Origin: Alnus glutinosa
Lineage: Eukaryota; Streptophyta; Magnoliopsida; Fagales; Betulaceae
DNA: 64,000 bases
Assembly: GCF_958979055.1 (NCBI RefSeq)
Contig: NC_084896.1
Location: 8,684,501 to 8,748,500, forward strand
Direction of reading: 5' to 3'
This document shows, one piece after another, positions 11,044-21,554 of the stretch (the stretch's first letter is position 1; each line of letters begins with the position of its first letter). The notes beneath the pieces are model-generated. The model made no database searches. It saw nothing but the letters and a program-made list of their open reading frames with translations, and was not told where the DNA came from. Position numbers and translations under genes: made by a program.

Positions 11044-11540
11044 TGTTGGGAAAATTATCATCCCTTAGGCAAATGGACCTACACCCGAACCAGGGCCCAA
11101 TTGATCTTGCTGGCCCAACTTAACTCACTCAGTCACTAGGATTTAACAAAATCCTATAACACATTGAAGGCTATGTTCAGAACACATGGGATAAGATACA
11201 TGTTTCAAATATCCTATGAAGAGTGTCCCACTCTCCCACTCAACCTCTATCTCATCCCACTAAGGGTCCCACTCAGCCATGACATGAAGGTGGAACAATG
11301 AAGTTGATAACTATGTGCCTATAAATAGGCTGCTACCACAGGTACAAAATAGACTCTGATATATACTGAAATATATAAAACTCTCGACTCTCAATACTTT
11401 CCAAAATGGCCTATTGACTTAGGCATCAGAGAGGGGACGTCGGGAGACCCCCCCTCTGACGTATTATTCTTCCTTGTAGATTACGAAGAACACGGCGAAT
11501 CAAAGATCTACACGTCACCAGACTGAAAACTATTCTAACA
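11044..11540 (+). repeat. 5' LTR of the non-coding retrotransposon
   Basis: 497 bp from TGTTGGGAAA to TTCTAACA. A TATA-box-like CTATAAATAGG is at 11319-11329, which would be the element's promoter. It aligns end to end with 18201-18698. Confidence 0.92.
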
Positions 11541-11543
11541 ATT

Positions 11544-11561
11544 TGGCGCCGTCTGTGGGAA
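11544..11561 (+). promoter_or_regulatory. Primer-binding site
   Basis: tggcgccgtctgtgggaa starts 3 bases after the 5' LTR, as expected for the tRNA primer site of minus-strand DNA synthesis. This TTTGGCGCCGTCTGTGGG type is common in Tat-lineage Ty3 elements. A decayed version occurs in the antisense Tat remnant at 26304-26323. Confidence 0.75.
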
Positions 11562-14500
11562 GCGACAAATTGTTTCTTGCGAAAAAAAAAATTAAATTCA
11601 GAATGGTGACTACGTGATCAGACAGTTCTCGTCTCTAAAATCATGGCTATGACTGGTTGAACACGCCTCCTTCCCCAACATTGTTCAACATCCGTGGCAA
11701 ATATCTGTTGATCTACAGTAGATTTGCACAGATTTACGATTATACATCTCAATTCTGTATCCAATCACGCCAAATCAGTGTTGGCCTTTGCCAGATATCC
11801 AGATGTACTATCATCTAGATCTACATAAATCTGAGTCCACTAACAATTGACCTGCATCCAGCTATATCGAACGTGTTTTAACGCATCAAACCAGTGTTGG
11901 ACCTCACCGTATATACCAGAGCAGATCTATGATCAACCTATTCAGTGATGTCCAGTCCGCGATAACACACATCAGATCCATATTTTTTCATGAGAAAAAA
12001 TATAGAGAGTGGTAAGTCAGAGGCCAGATAGTGATCATACAATTCTCGTAACACTAGTTAATGCAGATCACGTGGCTTTAAATTTCTTTTGACAAGAACT
12101 TGGAACAACGATGAGTTGCTGGAGACCAAAAAGGTGTCGCCATGATGCTGTCACTCACGGTCCAAAGATACCATGCCATTTTCGCCGGATTTCCAGATAA
12201 GTTAACTATTTGTTTTGTGATTTACAACACCCAATTATGTTTCATAAACATAGCCTACGTAGATGCTTTGCTATTTCCTTCTTTTTAAGATAAAGACAAA
12301 AAGTAACATATCAAAAGCAAAAAGAAAGTTGACCAAGTCCTCTTCAACAATGGACAAACCTTTACGAGAGTTTTTCATAATTAAAAACCTCATTGAAGTG
12401 ATGACAAGAGGAATCATGCACCCTGACACCTGCACATGCTGGTGATGACGAGGGCTTACCATTCGCATTAAGTTCATCATAAAAATATCAAGTGTTGACG
12501 ATGTCTCAGCTTGCCCAATTTGTTTGACAGACTTAATCCTGAAGAATATCGAAAATGAAAAGACGTTATCTTTGAAATTCAGATTTCATTTTCGTAAAAA
12601 TATATATGGTTTATACATTCATTGTCTTCACTTTTATATACTCATGTTATCTTTATCCTCAAAAAGGAGATTCTGATCCAAAAAGAAGATCCTAGTCTTC
12701 CCATCCTTTTCTTTTGTAGCTTCGGACTACAACTCCAGGTGCCACGTTCTATGCTTTAGAAAATACGATCCACAACTGATAAATGGCCTAACCGAAGATT
12801 TCCTATCACAGATTGATCTCGATATGAGCCACGGGAATTGCATAGAGCTATCAACTTCTAGCTCCATACGTTCACTTGGTATCATGCGTAGATGCCACGG
12901 CAAAAGGAAATGCAGGCAAACAAACAAACTCAAGTATATAGCCGAGACGTTGCAATGCAACAGTGCAACACACATTATGCGGTTTTCATCCACGAGCTTT
13001 GCAAGCCGTGGAAAAAGGCAGAGAGACCCACATAAATGGGGTCCGAATAAAACCAGGTTTGAGCTCGTAAGCTTCTCAAAGCTAGTCCGAAGAGATTGAT
13101 CCGACCGTTTCAACGTGAAGCGGCTATACCACCTTGGTTTTCACTAAGGGTCATCATCTGGCGATCACGTCCATTAGACATGGCGAGGCATGTTATTTTC
13201 GAATGGTGTTTTGACGTGGGTCAGCGAGATCGTGATCATCCCGAGAAGGACAAGCTCGTCTTAACCAAATTTCCTTCCTGGTCAATTTTTCGAAGCTAAG
13301 ATATTTGTGGCAGCACAAGAACGCACCCTTGATTTCTCTTGGCTGCTAAGCCAAAACTCCCAACAATACAATAAATGCAAAACGACAAGTTGGATTCTGG
13401 AACCAAATTACGATGAGTTGCTAGAGACCGACGTAGAATCCATGTTGCTGATGGGTCCCTCGACACAGACTATGCTAGGCCAAAGAGTTCTAGTGGCAAG
13501 CTACAGAGTTTATCACCTGTCGACCCATCAAAAATGAGATAAGTTTATTCTAATGCGTTGTAGTCAATTTGTTAATTTTTAGCATTCAGCAATTGACTCA
13601 GTAACCTCTTGTTTGACAAATAATTGATAAATTACTTCTATCTCTTTGTTTCCTAACAACAAAGGTTAATAGGAAAAGCTCCTTTTAATCTTTCGATCTC
13701 CGTGCACTTTGTACAAATACATAAAAGGAGGTAGCATATGATATTGAAAATTGATAATTGTGTTTGATAAAAACCATTTACGTTTCATATACAATGGGAA
13801 GCGAGATTTTCAAATTATTGATCTCGGATTATTAATCTCTTGCAATTTCAAGAATAATTGTTAGACACGCTACTCTATACAAAGAGCCTTTCGGCTATAC
13901 TTTGAGTTTTAGTTGGAATTGTGCTTCTCTCCTAATACTTGCTGATTTTTGATATTTTTCATTGCCATTATAAGAAAAATAATTGGGTTTATAAAAGAAG
14001 AGTGATGGTTTGAACGTTTTAAGCCTTGATTTCACAAAAAGGTTCTTAGCCCATGCCTTTCCTCTTATTAGAAAGAGATTTTTGAGTCAATAAAAGTATA
14101 TCTCTAGATCTTGTTTTTTAGCGTCAAAATTAATTGTTGACAACAAAGCAGGTGCTCATCTATATAGTACCGACAAGGTGCTTTGATAACCTTCTTGGAA
14201 GAGACGATAAAAAAGAAAGGAAAGCATTTAGATACTTCCTCATAACAGCATGGCCATTTGACAATCTCTCAGCTAAATGAGTCCCATCTCAACTGTTCAT
14301 AGGCCATTTTCAGTCACAAGGCTAAATGGACGGCTCTTATGATGAATGCATAGAATCAAGTCATTGTCAGAGATTGTGTAATGGTGCGGTTTGTGCCATA
14401 AGTATGTGCTTTATTAATTTCCTACAGTATGGGAAAAAGAAAAGGCAGTGACAGTGCACCATCCTCTTGAGCAATCTTCATCAAGCACAACTTGCTAGAT

Positions 14501-16613
14501 CTACAACATTCAGAACTCTATGGAGATGAGCGTTGATCTCTTCCATAATGACACACTTCCTCTTCATCAGGAGTTGAGATAAGTTTTTACTTTTCATCAC
14601 ATTTTAAAGTAGTTGCCAACTTATATTATCACGCATCTAAAGAAAGATATAGCTGCTTTATGTGATTCTTCTTTTCTATCGCTCGGATCCTCTATCCTAT
14701 TGCATATTTATGCAACTTAATAAAAGCTATACATGAAAGCCTCTTAATAAAGAGGGAACCTGTTGAACATAAGGTACTGTAGTCTGAGTAATTAAGAGAT
14801 GCATGGCATTCCCTTCTCTCAACTAACACAAATAAAAGGGAATATACACTATTATTTCATATAAGCTCATTGCTCATATTAATATTATTGTGCAAAGATT
14901 GACCGTGGAACTGAAACTTCAATTTATGGGCAAAAGTTGGTCCGCATAATATTACTAGCGATGTTGTTCCAACTTCGAGAAATACAAAAGCCTCGGGGAT
15001 GAGGAGAAACTCCTAAAAATCATGCAAATCTTCTTACAACTGTTGTGCCGACAATACCTTTCACCTTCACCAGAATCACAAATAGAAAAGCAGGGACTTG
15101 AGGTGATAGTTTGGGAAATTATTTGCTGCAAGAAGGGTGCAATTTGAGGCTCCCAAGTTTCCACCGAACTACTTCGTCGTCCTTCTCGACCTCTCTTATG
15201 CCAGTTAGACGATGGATGCTAGTAATGTGGGCAGACCCACTCAGTGCTTCTTCAACAAACCATTCGGCCAGTAAATCACCGATCAAAGGCCGAAGCGCCC
15301 GAAGGCGACAAGAAGAGGCTTGCAAAAAAAAAAAATGAAGCAAGGGGAGAGAAGAGAAATTTCGAGCAATTTTCCTGAAGGTTAAAATCCGAGCCAAGGG
15401 TCCAATTTTCTCGAGCGTCCAATCTGAGGGTACTTTCCAAGGTCTCTTCTGAGGAGCCTCAACGTACAACTTCATCAGAATATTGAGATAAGTTCACTTT
15501 TGCATTTTTATTCATGCTAGCCAATCTTTGTCATGAAGAGTCATCAAATTTTTAGATAATCAAATGTATCTCATGCATTGATAGGTGACATTTAAAATTA
15601 ACTTCTCGCCGCAACACATAAAAATGATTACACATCAAGTCTAAAAATTGGGGGGTACCCACAAACTTTTCCTCCAATACTACAAAACAAATATCCTAAA
15701 ACTTTCATACTTAGCTAAAAATCAGCTAAGTATAAAAGTTGGGGGATACCAACCCGGTGAAATAGAAAACTGAAATAGAAGACTATATCAAGTCGCATGA
15801 TTGAATCTTAGTGCAATTTTGCATACTTTGCATTAATAAATTGTTAATTGCTAGATTCTGCTACATATATGCATATATACCTATGTGCCTTTTAGACACA
15901 GGCGAGGCTAATATTTCATACCAAAGGTCTCTATCTAGCGAGATCGAAAAATTATGAAAAAATACCCATGCTTTGTCAAGCTTCTCCTACGCAGATCCTC
16001 CTTGGCTACAGAAGTCAAGAGCCTGTCAAGAGGGCCTGTCGAGAAAATTTTGATGGCAACCAACTAAAGGTTTGGAACACGCCACTTTGAAGAGCAACCA
16101 TAAGTTTCTCTCTTTGGCCTAATAATGCTAGGTTCCATTGTTTATTTGTTCCCCTAATTGTACTAATATTTCTACTACTTTATCAATATTTATAAGATGG
16201 TTTGAATCATTACAAACTCATAAGGGATTCACTCTGGAATATTTAAAACCTTAATGTTCATTTGAGATCCAAGTGAAAATAGTTTCACATAATTGGATCC
16301 TATTATGATAGACATTGATAATGGGTAATACCTAGAATATTCTTTGGAAGACAGGTAGCTTCCAGAAGACCCTGTGTTGCTTACTCACATGTGGCAACTA
16401 CCTGCAAGGTCTAGGGCTTCATTGCCAATTTCGCTCTACCACGATTCTCAGCTTCTCCACAGCCCTTTTGAATTCTATGCCGCAACGATGGGGGAACATT
16501 ACAGTAGCAAAAAAGCTACATTACCCTGAGCTTACGCAACACACAAAAGAGCTTTAACGTCACCTGGTTTGGTGACAGCTAGAAGCCTCACAAGAATTGA
16601 TGATACATATAAG

Positions 16614-16917
16614 ACTTGAATCACATTGAGGGGATTCAAGTCGAAGAAACTTATATGACTCGAATCACGTTGAGGGGCTTCGAGCCGAGACTTGAATCAC
16701 GTTGAGGGGATTCAAGTAGGAGAAACTTATATGACTCGAATCACGTTGAGGGGATTCGAGCCGAAACTTGAATCACGTTGAGGGGATTCAAGTCGGAGAA
16801 ACTTAAATGACTCGAATCGCGTTGAGGGGATTCGAGCTAAGACTTGAATCACGTTAAGGGGATTCAAGTCAGAGAAACTTATATGAGACTCGAATCACAT
16901 TGAGATGATTCAAACCA
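16614..16917 (+). repeat. 76-bp tandem array, four copies
   Basis: The unit starting acttgaatcacgttgagggg begins at 16614, 16690, 16766 and 16842, exactly 76 bases apart. Each unit holds two related half-units, one with ttgaatcac...attcaag and one with tcgaatcac...attcgag; each half ends with a short inverted match to its start. It lies in the 3' third of the non-coding retrotransposon. Confidence 0.9.
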
Positions 16918-17238
16918 GAGGTACAAATGAAACTCGAGCACTACAGTCTCATCATGTCTCGAGATTACTAGGCACGATTCGAGCACAAAAACGCCTTGGG
17001 CCACCATAAGCCCAAAGCCGTTGTAAGCCTCGGACCACTAAAGCCTCGACACCAGTCCGAGCATCCAAAGCCTCAGCCAAGGCTCCAAACATCATCAAAT
17101 GCCAACAACCACAGTTGCTTGGAAATTAGCCTATCGAACTCAGGTATGCAAACTAATCATTATTCGATACATATATACATATGTTCTAACAGATTTCAGG
17201 GATCCTGCTTCGGCAAAAGTCATGGCAGAAAACCATAT

Positions 17239-17471
17239 GGGGAGACAACCCCACAAAAAAATAAAAATAAAAAAAAATCAATCAATCAAATGGGGAGACA
17301 ACCCCTACAACACAAACCAAACGGGGAGACAACCCCTAAAAATAAAAAATAAAAAAAAAATAATTTACTCTAGAAATAAACCAAGCCATACATGAGGAAG
17401 TGGAGAAGCTATTACAAGCCGAGTGGCTAGCCAATCATGTGTTGGTAAAGAAGTCGAGTGGAGACAACCCC
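17239..17471 (+). repeat. Dispersed ggggagacaacccc hairpin repeats
   Basis: The motif GGGGAGACAACCCC, a small hairpin, occurs near 17239, 17292 and 17323, and in slightly altered form near 17458, separated by A-rich spacers, inside the non-coding retrotransposon. Confidence 0.7.
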
Positions 17472-17539
17472 TACAAAAGAAACACATAGCAGTACCCTAC
17501 ATGATCTACATGCTAGAAATATGAGGTCAGATCCCAAGA

Positions 17540-17830
17540 TCCGAGGCCATGAAAGTCCGAGACCGAGGCTGAAAGGTCCTGAGGCTGAAAAAATCTTTGA
17601 GACAAAAAATTTTCAAAATCTGAAAAAAATCTCCGAGACCAAAAAAAAAAAATTCCAAGAATAAAGAAGTCTCTGAGACAAAAAAAAAAATTCTAAGACG
17701 AAAAATTTTCCGAGCTTGAGAAATTTTCCAAATCTGAGCAAAATTCTGAGGCACAAAGAGGAAATTTCCCGAGAAGGAAATTAAATTCCGAGACAAAAAT
17801 ATCCCAAGGCCGAGATAGCCCGAGTATCCC
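17540..17830 (+). repeat. Degenerate short-period repeats (ccgagac / A-rich)
   Basis: About ten loose copies of a roughly 30-bp unit, in which a gag/cgagac phrase is followed by an A-rich run and a tt-cc phrase. It lies upstream of the 3' LTR. Confidence 0.6.
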
Positions 17831-18183
17831 AAATAGAAGATTGTCAAATAAAAAAGATTGTCGTATTGACGCAGCTAAGAGATCCTCTGATTTGTCAACG
17901 GCCAATGAAAGGCTCCAACTGCGAACAGCTTCGAGCATTCAACATTACTACCACATGCAAAGTGAAATCTTCTACACTTAGTCTCCATTGAGATTTCAAG
18001 TACTAAAGTCACAGGCACAAGGGGGTAAAAGCTATGCAGCTTGCTAGACACTCCGACAACCATGATCTCCACAAGCGACTAATGATCAACATTAAATTCT
18101 CACTATCAGCGGATAAAAATAGCCCCATCTGCAAGTACAAAAGAAGATTCCAAATGCCCGACCAGTTGGACAAATCAGCCAAT

Positions 18184-18200
18184 GAGAATCGGGGGGTATC
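18184..18200 (+). promoter_or_regulatory. Polypurine tract
   Basis: The purine-rich gagaatcggggggtatc directly abuts the TGTTGGGG start of the 3' LTR, the position of the plus-strand primer in LTR retrotransposons. Confidence 0.7.
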
Positions 18201-18698
18201 TGTTGGGGAAATTATCATCCAGTAGGCAAATGGGCCTATACCCGAACCAAGGCCCAGTTGATCTTGCTGGCCCAACTTAACTCACTCAGTCACCAGGATT
18301 TAACAAAATCCTATAACACATTGAAGGCTATGTTTAGAACACATGGGATAAGATACATGTTTCAAATATCCTATGAAGAGTGTCCCACTCTCCCACTCAA
18401 CCTTTATCTCATCCCACTAAGGGTCCCACTCAGCCATGACATGAAGGTGGAACAATGTGGTTGATAACTATGTGCCTATAAATAGGTTGTTACCCCAAGT
18501 ACAAAATAGACTCTGTTATATACTGAAATATACAAAACTCTCGACTCTTAATACTTTTCAAAATGGCCTACTGACTTAGGCATCGGAAAGGGGACGTCGA
18601 GAGACCCCCCCCTCTGACGTATTGTTCTTCCTTGTAGATTACGAAGAACACGACGAATCAAAGATCTACACATCACCAGACTGAAAACTGTTCTAACA
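18201..18698 (+). repeat. 3' LTR of the non-coding retrotransposon
   Basis: 498 bp from TGTTGGGGAA to TTCTAACA, aligned along its whole length with the 5' LTR. Differences are mostly C/T and G/A, as expected from decay of methylated DNA. Confidence 0.92.
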
Positions 18699-18703
18699 GA
18701 ATG

Positions 18704-18874
18704 GTCGTGACATAAGCCTCGAATGTTCGATGTACTATTATATCAAATGTTCAGCATCCCTTGTCGAACATTCAGCTTAAGACAAAAAATCAAAAATACT
18801 TCCTTAACCAACCATAATACCTTATTAACATTAATTAGACTTGCTTAACCATAATTAATAGTTGGGGTATTACA
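18704..18874 (-). mobile_element. Ty3 LTR, proximal part, antisense
   Basis: On the minus strand the LTR starts TGTAATACCCCAACTATT at 18874, the usual TGTAAYACCCC opening of many plant Ty3 LTRs. It runs to 18704, where the non-coding retrotransposon interrupts it. The gag fragment at 18875-19800 ends directly against it, so everything between gag and the 3' LTR has been deleted. Confidence 0.55.
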
Positions 18875-19800
18875 ACTTCTCATCACAATGCCAAAAAAAA
18901 CCCTTAGTCAACTGTTGCTTGAGTTCTTCTTGTGTCAACCGGGTAACGGGAGGTTTTCGAGTAGAATTTAGGGCATTGGTGCTTCCATCAGCCATCTTGT
19001 TCACTACTTTAGTTGTTTTGCGATTTTCCTCACCAAGCCTTTACTCTTCTACTCTTGCAATTGAAAATGTAGTTGTGATTGTCCTCGATTGTTGGGCCTT
19101 GACTTCTTGTCGGATCTCTGACCAAAGTCCTTCAATGAAAGTCCCCACCAAATGCTCTTCAAACCACCCTCGAGTTCAGTTGTAGAGGCGCTCAAAGCGG
19201 CTTTGATATTCACTCACAATAGATGTCTGTTGAATCTTAACTAGCTCTCTGTCCACATTGTCATATGCTGAAGGACCAAATTGATGGAGTCCTTCCACAA
19301 AGTCATTACATGTTAGTTCTCACGACAAGCCACAACCAATCGAACCACTGTATAGCATCCTCGTCAAGATTTATTGATGCTATTTCCAAATCTGAATCAA
19401 CGTGTGTGTGGTACTATTTGAATAAATGCTTCACTCTCTATCCCTATCCCTATCCCGATGGATCTACATCATCCCAGTGTGGGAATTGCAATTTCATACG
19501 TAGAGCTCCATACTCTTGCTCCCTTCGTAATTAAGCTTCAGGTGACCCTCAATTTTTGTCTGACCTAGAGTACACCCCTCAATTATCACGAGCTTGTTCG
19601 ATTGTTCTTTCAACTGAATATTCCATTAATTCCCTCATTTGTTCCACAATCTTTGAAACAATTCTCGATTCAAAGGAAGCCTCATCTAATAGAACATTGT
19701 TAGTAGATGTCATGGCGTATTGACTTAAGTCAGTAATACCAAGCTCTCTCCTTAGTAGGAAATCAAGGCACCGCTTTGAAGGATCTCGTTCAAGTACCAA
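18875..19800 (-). pseudogene. Ty3/gypsy gag remnant, antisense
   Basis: Translated on the minus strand with frame changes, the sequence gives a Ty3 gag order. An N-terminal stretch (MTSTNNVLLDEASFESRIV, within 19800-19579) comes first, then phrases like SEYQSRFERL, HLVGTFIEGLWSEIRQEVKA and TTFSIARVEE. Last is LTQEELKQQLTKGFFWHCDEK, the lead-in to the CCHC zinc knuckle (the first cysteine of GLCFxCDEK is replaced). The frame has stops, and the knuckle is cut off at 18875 by the LTR. Protease and polymerase are missing. Confidence 0.7.
19677..19757. repeat. 81-bp direct repeat, copy 1
   Basis: Identical base for base, as far as I can read, to 20499-20579. This copy is part of the antisense gag remnant. 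Confidence 0.9.
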
Positions 19801-19802
19801 TT

Positions 19803-20498
19803 GGGCCGGTTACGAGAGCACGAGCAAAGAAGTTCAAGGATATGCTCAACGGATTCATCCAAGAGTTATGGGCTCAAGCAAATTTGTGGAGGCCCATTGA
19901 ACATGATCCACATGGGTAACAAAGAATCGTCACCTTGATTCAAGTTCTAGAAGGATCCGATCAAGGCTAAGAATTGCTGAGATTGTTCGTTAATTTAGAA
20001 GGATCGGATTGCATGACTTTATTTTCTTTACCTACCTAAGATCTTTATTTATTTCTTTCCTTTTAGGATTAGGACTTTATTTTCTTTCCTTGCTAGGAAT
20101 TGATTTGTTTACTTTTTGGATTAGGACTTCATTTTTTTTCCTTGCTAGGAATTGATTTGTTTACTTATTAGGATTAGAATTACTTTCTCCGCAAGTAATT
20201 TTCTTGTATAAATAGGTGTACCTACCATGTAATCGACAGACATTGATTATTCATAAAACTTATGAGGTTTATTCTCTTTGGTTCTTTGAAGAACTACTCG
20301 AACTTATCGGGATTTCTCGTGGCGTTCATCTCAATTTATCAAACGGAGTTTTCACCACCGTTTGTGGTGTCTTCCTTATACTGAAGTTCTTGTTTGTCAT
20401 AAATAACGAGTCGAGGTCTTCCATTCGAATCTGTCCATAGAACGATCTTGAGTTCCCTTTCGTTGTTAGGTCTCATTATTCTTGACGGGGTTCACATA
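19803..20498 (+). mobile_element. Ty3-type retroelement 3' fragment, sense orientation
   Basis: The start translates as GPVTRARAKKFKDMLNGFI, then QELWAQANLWRPIEHD, a C-terminal tail seen at the 3' end of the polyprotein of some plant retroelements, with one stop before QRIVTLIQ. LTR-like sequence follows, with a tandem repeat of about 55 bp (ctttccttgctaggaattga, 20085-20165) and a TATA-like gtataaataggtg (about 20205-20218). It is opposite in orientation to the gag remnant and sits between the two 81-bp repeats. Confidence 0.55.
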
Positions 20499-20579
20499 AA
20501 GCCTCATCTAATAGAACATTGTTAGTAGATGTCATGGCGTATTGACTTAAGTCAGTAATACCAAGCTCTCTCCTTAGTA
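20499..20579. repeat. 81-bp direct repeat, copy 2
   Basis: Exact second copy of 19677-19757, now bounded by unrelated sequence on the right. Confidence 0.9.
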
Positions 20580-21330
20580 CGAGTGGAGGGAATAAAACTC
20601 CTCTTTCTTATTTTTTTTGCTTTTATTTTTTTCTCCTTAGTCTGAATAGGATATACTCAGAATATAGTAAGCTGGAATAAGTGCTAACTTAACCCTGTTA
20701 CCAAACAGCCAGTCTTTCCAACACTAAACCTGAATAGGGAAATCCTTACACTGGAATAATCCTATCCGTGCACTGGAATAGGGATTTCCACCAAGTGCTG
20801 CAACCAAATAGCACCCTTCTTCCACAAACTAACCTAACGCACAGCCCAGGCAGCCTTATCGTAGCACCAAGCACACGCTGCCTCCCACGACCGCTCACTG
20901 TTGCATGATCCTTCGCCGGTACCGGAGAGAACACACCGCTCAGCCCACCGCCGGAACAGCGCTACAAGTAGAAAAACCCGTTCAACCCGTTGCCAACACC
21001 CACCGGAGCAGCACTGCCACACCGTCCCGCTCGACCACCGGGAAAGCTCCGAACACCACTCGCAGCACTACAGGTAACGGCTGAGCAATAACCCACTGCC
21101 GCACAATCAACACCACACACGGTACTACACAGCGAAATCTCCCAAGAAAGCACTGCTCTGATTCCAGATGATAAGAACCTACCTTAGTTTATTGTCCAAA
21201 ATCAGAGAACCAAAGAAAAAACAGAGAAAGATACTTCCTCTTCAAGGGATCTAAGCAAGAAATAATCCTAACCTAGTAAGGAAATGACTAATTATTTAAT
21301 GATAATAATATAATTAGAGCGTTCCTAACA
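20580..21330. other. Unassigned repeat-like sequence
   Basis: A first part with MITE-like phrases (gaataggga, aatcctta, accaaatagca) is followed by a block of unusually even base composition (about 20820-21160) without a convincing ORF, then AT-rich sequence up to the rpl2 duplication. No family was recognised. Confidence 0.35.
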
Positions 21331-21529
21331 CAATCTTAATCCCAATCTCAACAACGTTGCTCATCGCAATCTCTCAATGGGTACTTTTCCTCTTCACACC
21401 TTTCTTATTTTGTTTTTTTTTTTCAACTTTTTTTTAAAAAAAAAAAAGAAAAAGAAAAAGCGTATTTGGTGTTTGGTTGCTGAGAAAACTCTGGGAAAGA
21501 ATAGAAACTGAAAATTTTGATGTTTCTTG
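21331..21529. repeat. Upstream copy of rpl2 exon-1 end and intron start
   Basis: This stretch repeats 21602-21779: the last 50 coding bases of exon 1 (caatcttaatcccaatctc to ctctcaatgg), the GT donor and the first 130 or so intron bases. It lacks the ATG part of exon 1. The copies are 271 bases apart and differ by a few substitutions and in their T/A runs. Confidence 0.9.
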
Positions 21530-21554
21530 CGAGCGTTTGGAAGGCTTTGGATCA

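Larger units (their letters stand above)
11044..18698 (+). mobile_element. Complete non-coding LTR retrotransposon (LARD-like)
   Basis: LTRs at 11044-11540 and 18201-18698 both start TGTTGGG and end CTAACA. The 5 bases outside are the same on both sides (GAATG at 11039-11043 and 18699-18703), so the borders are firm. A primer-binding site starting TGG follows the 5' LTR at 11544, and a G-rich polypurine tract precedes the 3' LTR. The 6.66-kb interior has no ORF above about 130 codons and no gag, protease, reverse transcriptase or integrase motif on either strand, so it must have moved in trans. Its 3' third has tandem arrays (16614-16917 and others), a habit of Tat-lineage Ty3 elements. By eye the LTRs differ at about 29 positions, roughly 94% identity, mostly transitions. 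Confidence 0.9.

Noticed and set aside
12727..15475. ORFs of 90-128 codons inside the non-coding retrotransposon
   Set aside because: They occur on both strands and overlap, show no retroelement domain, and are in no consistent order.
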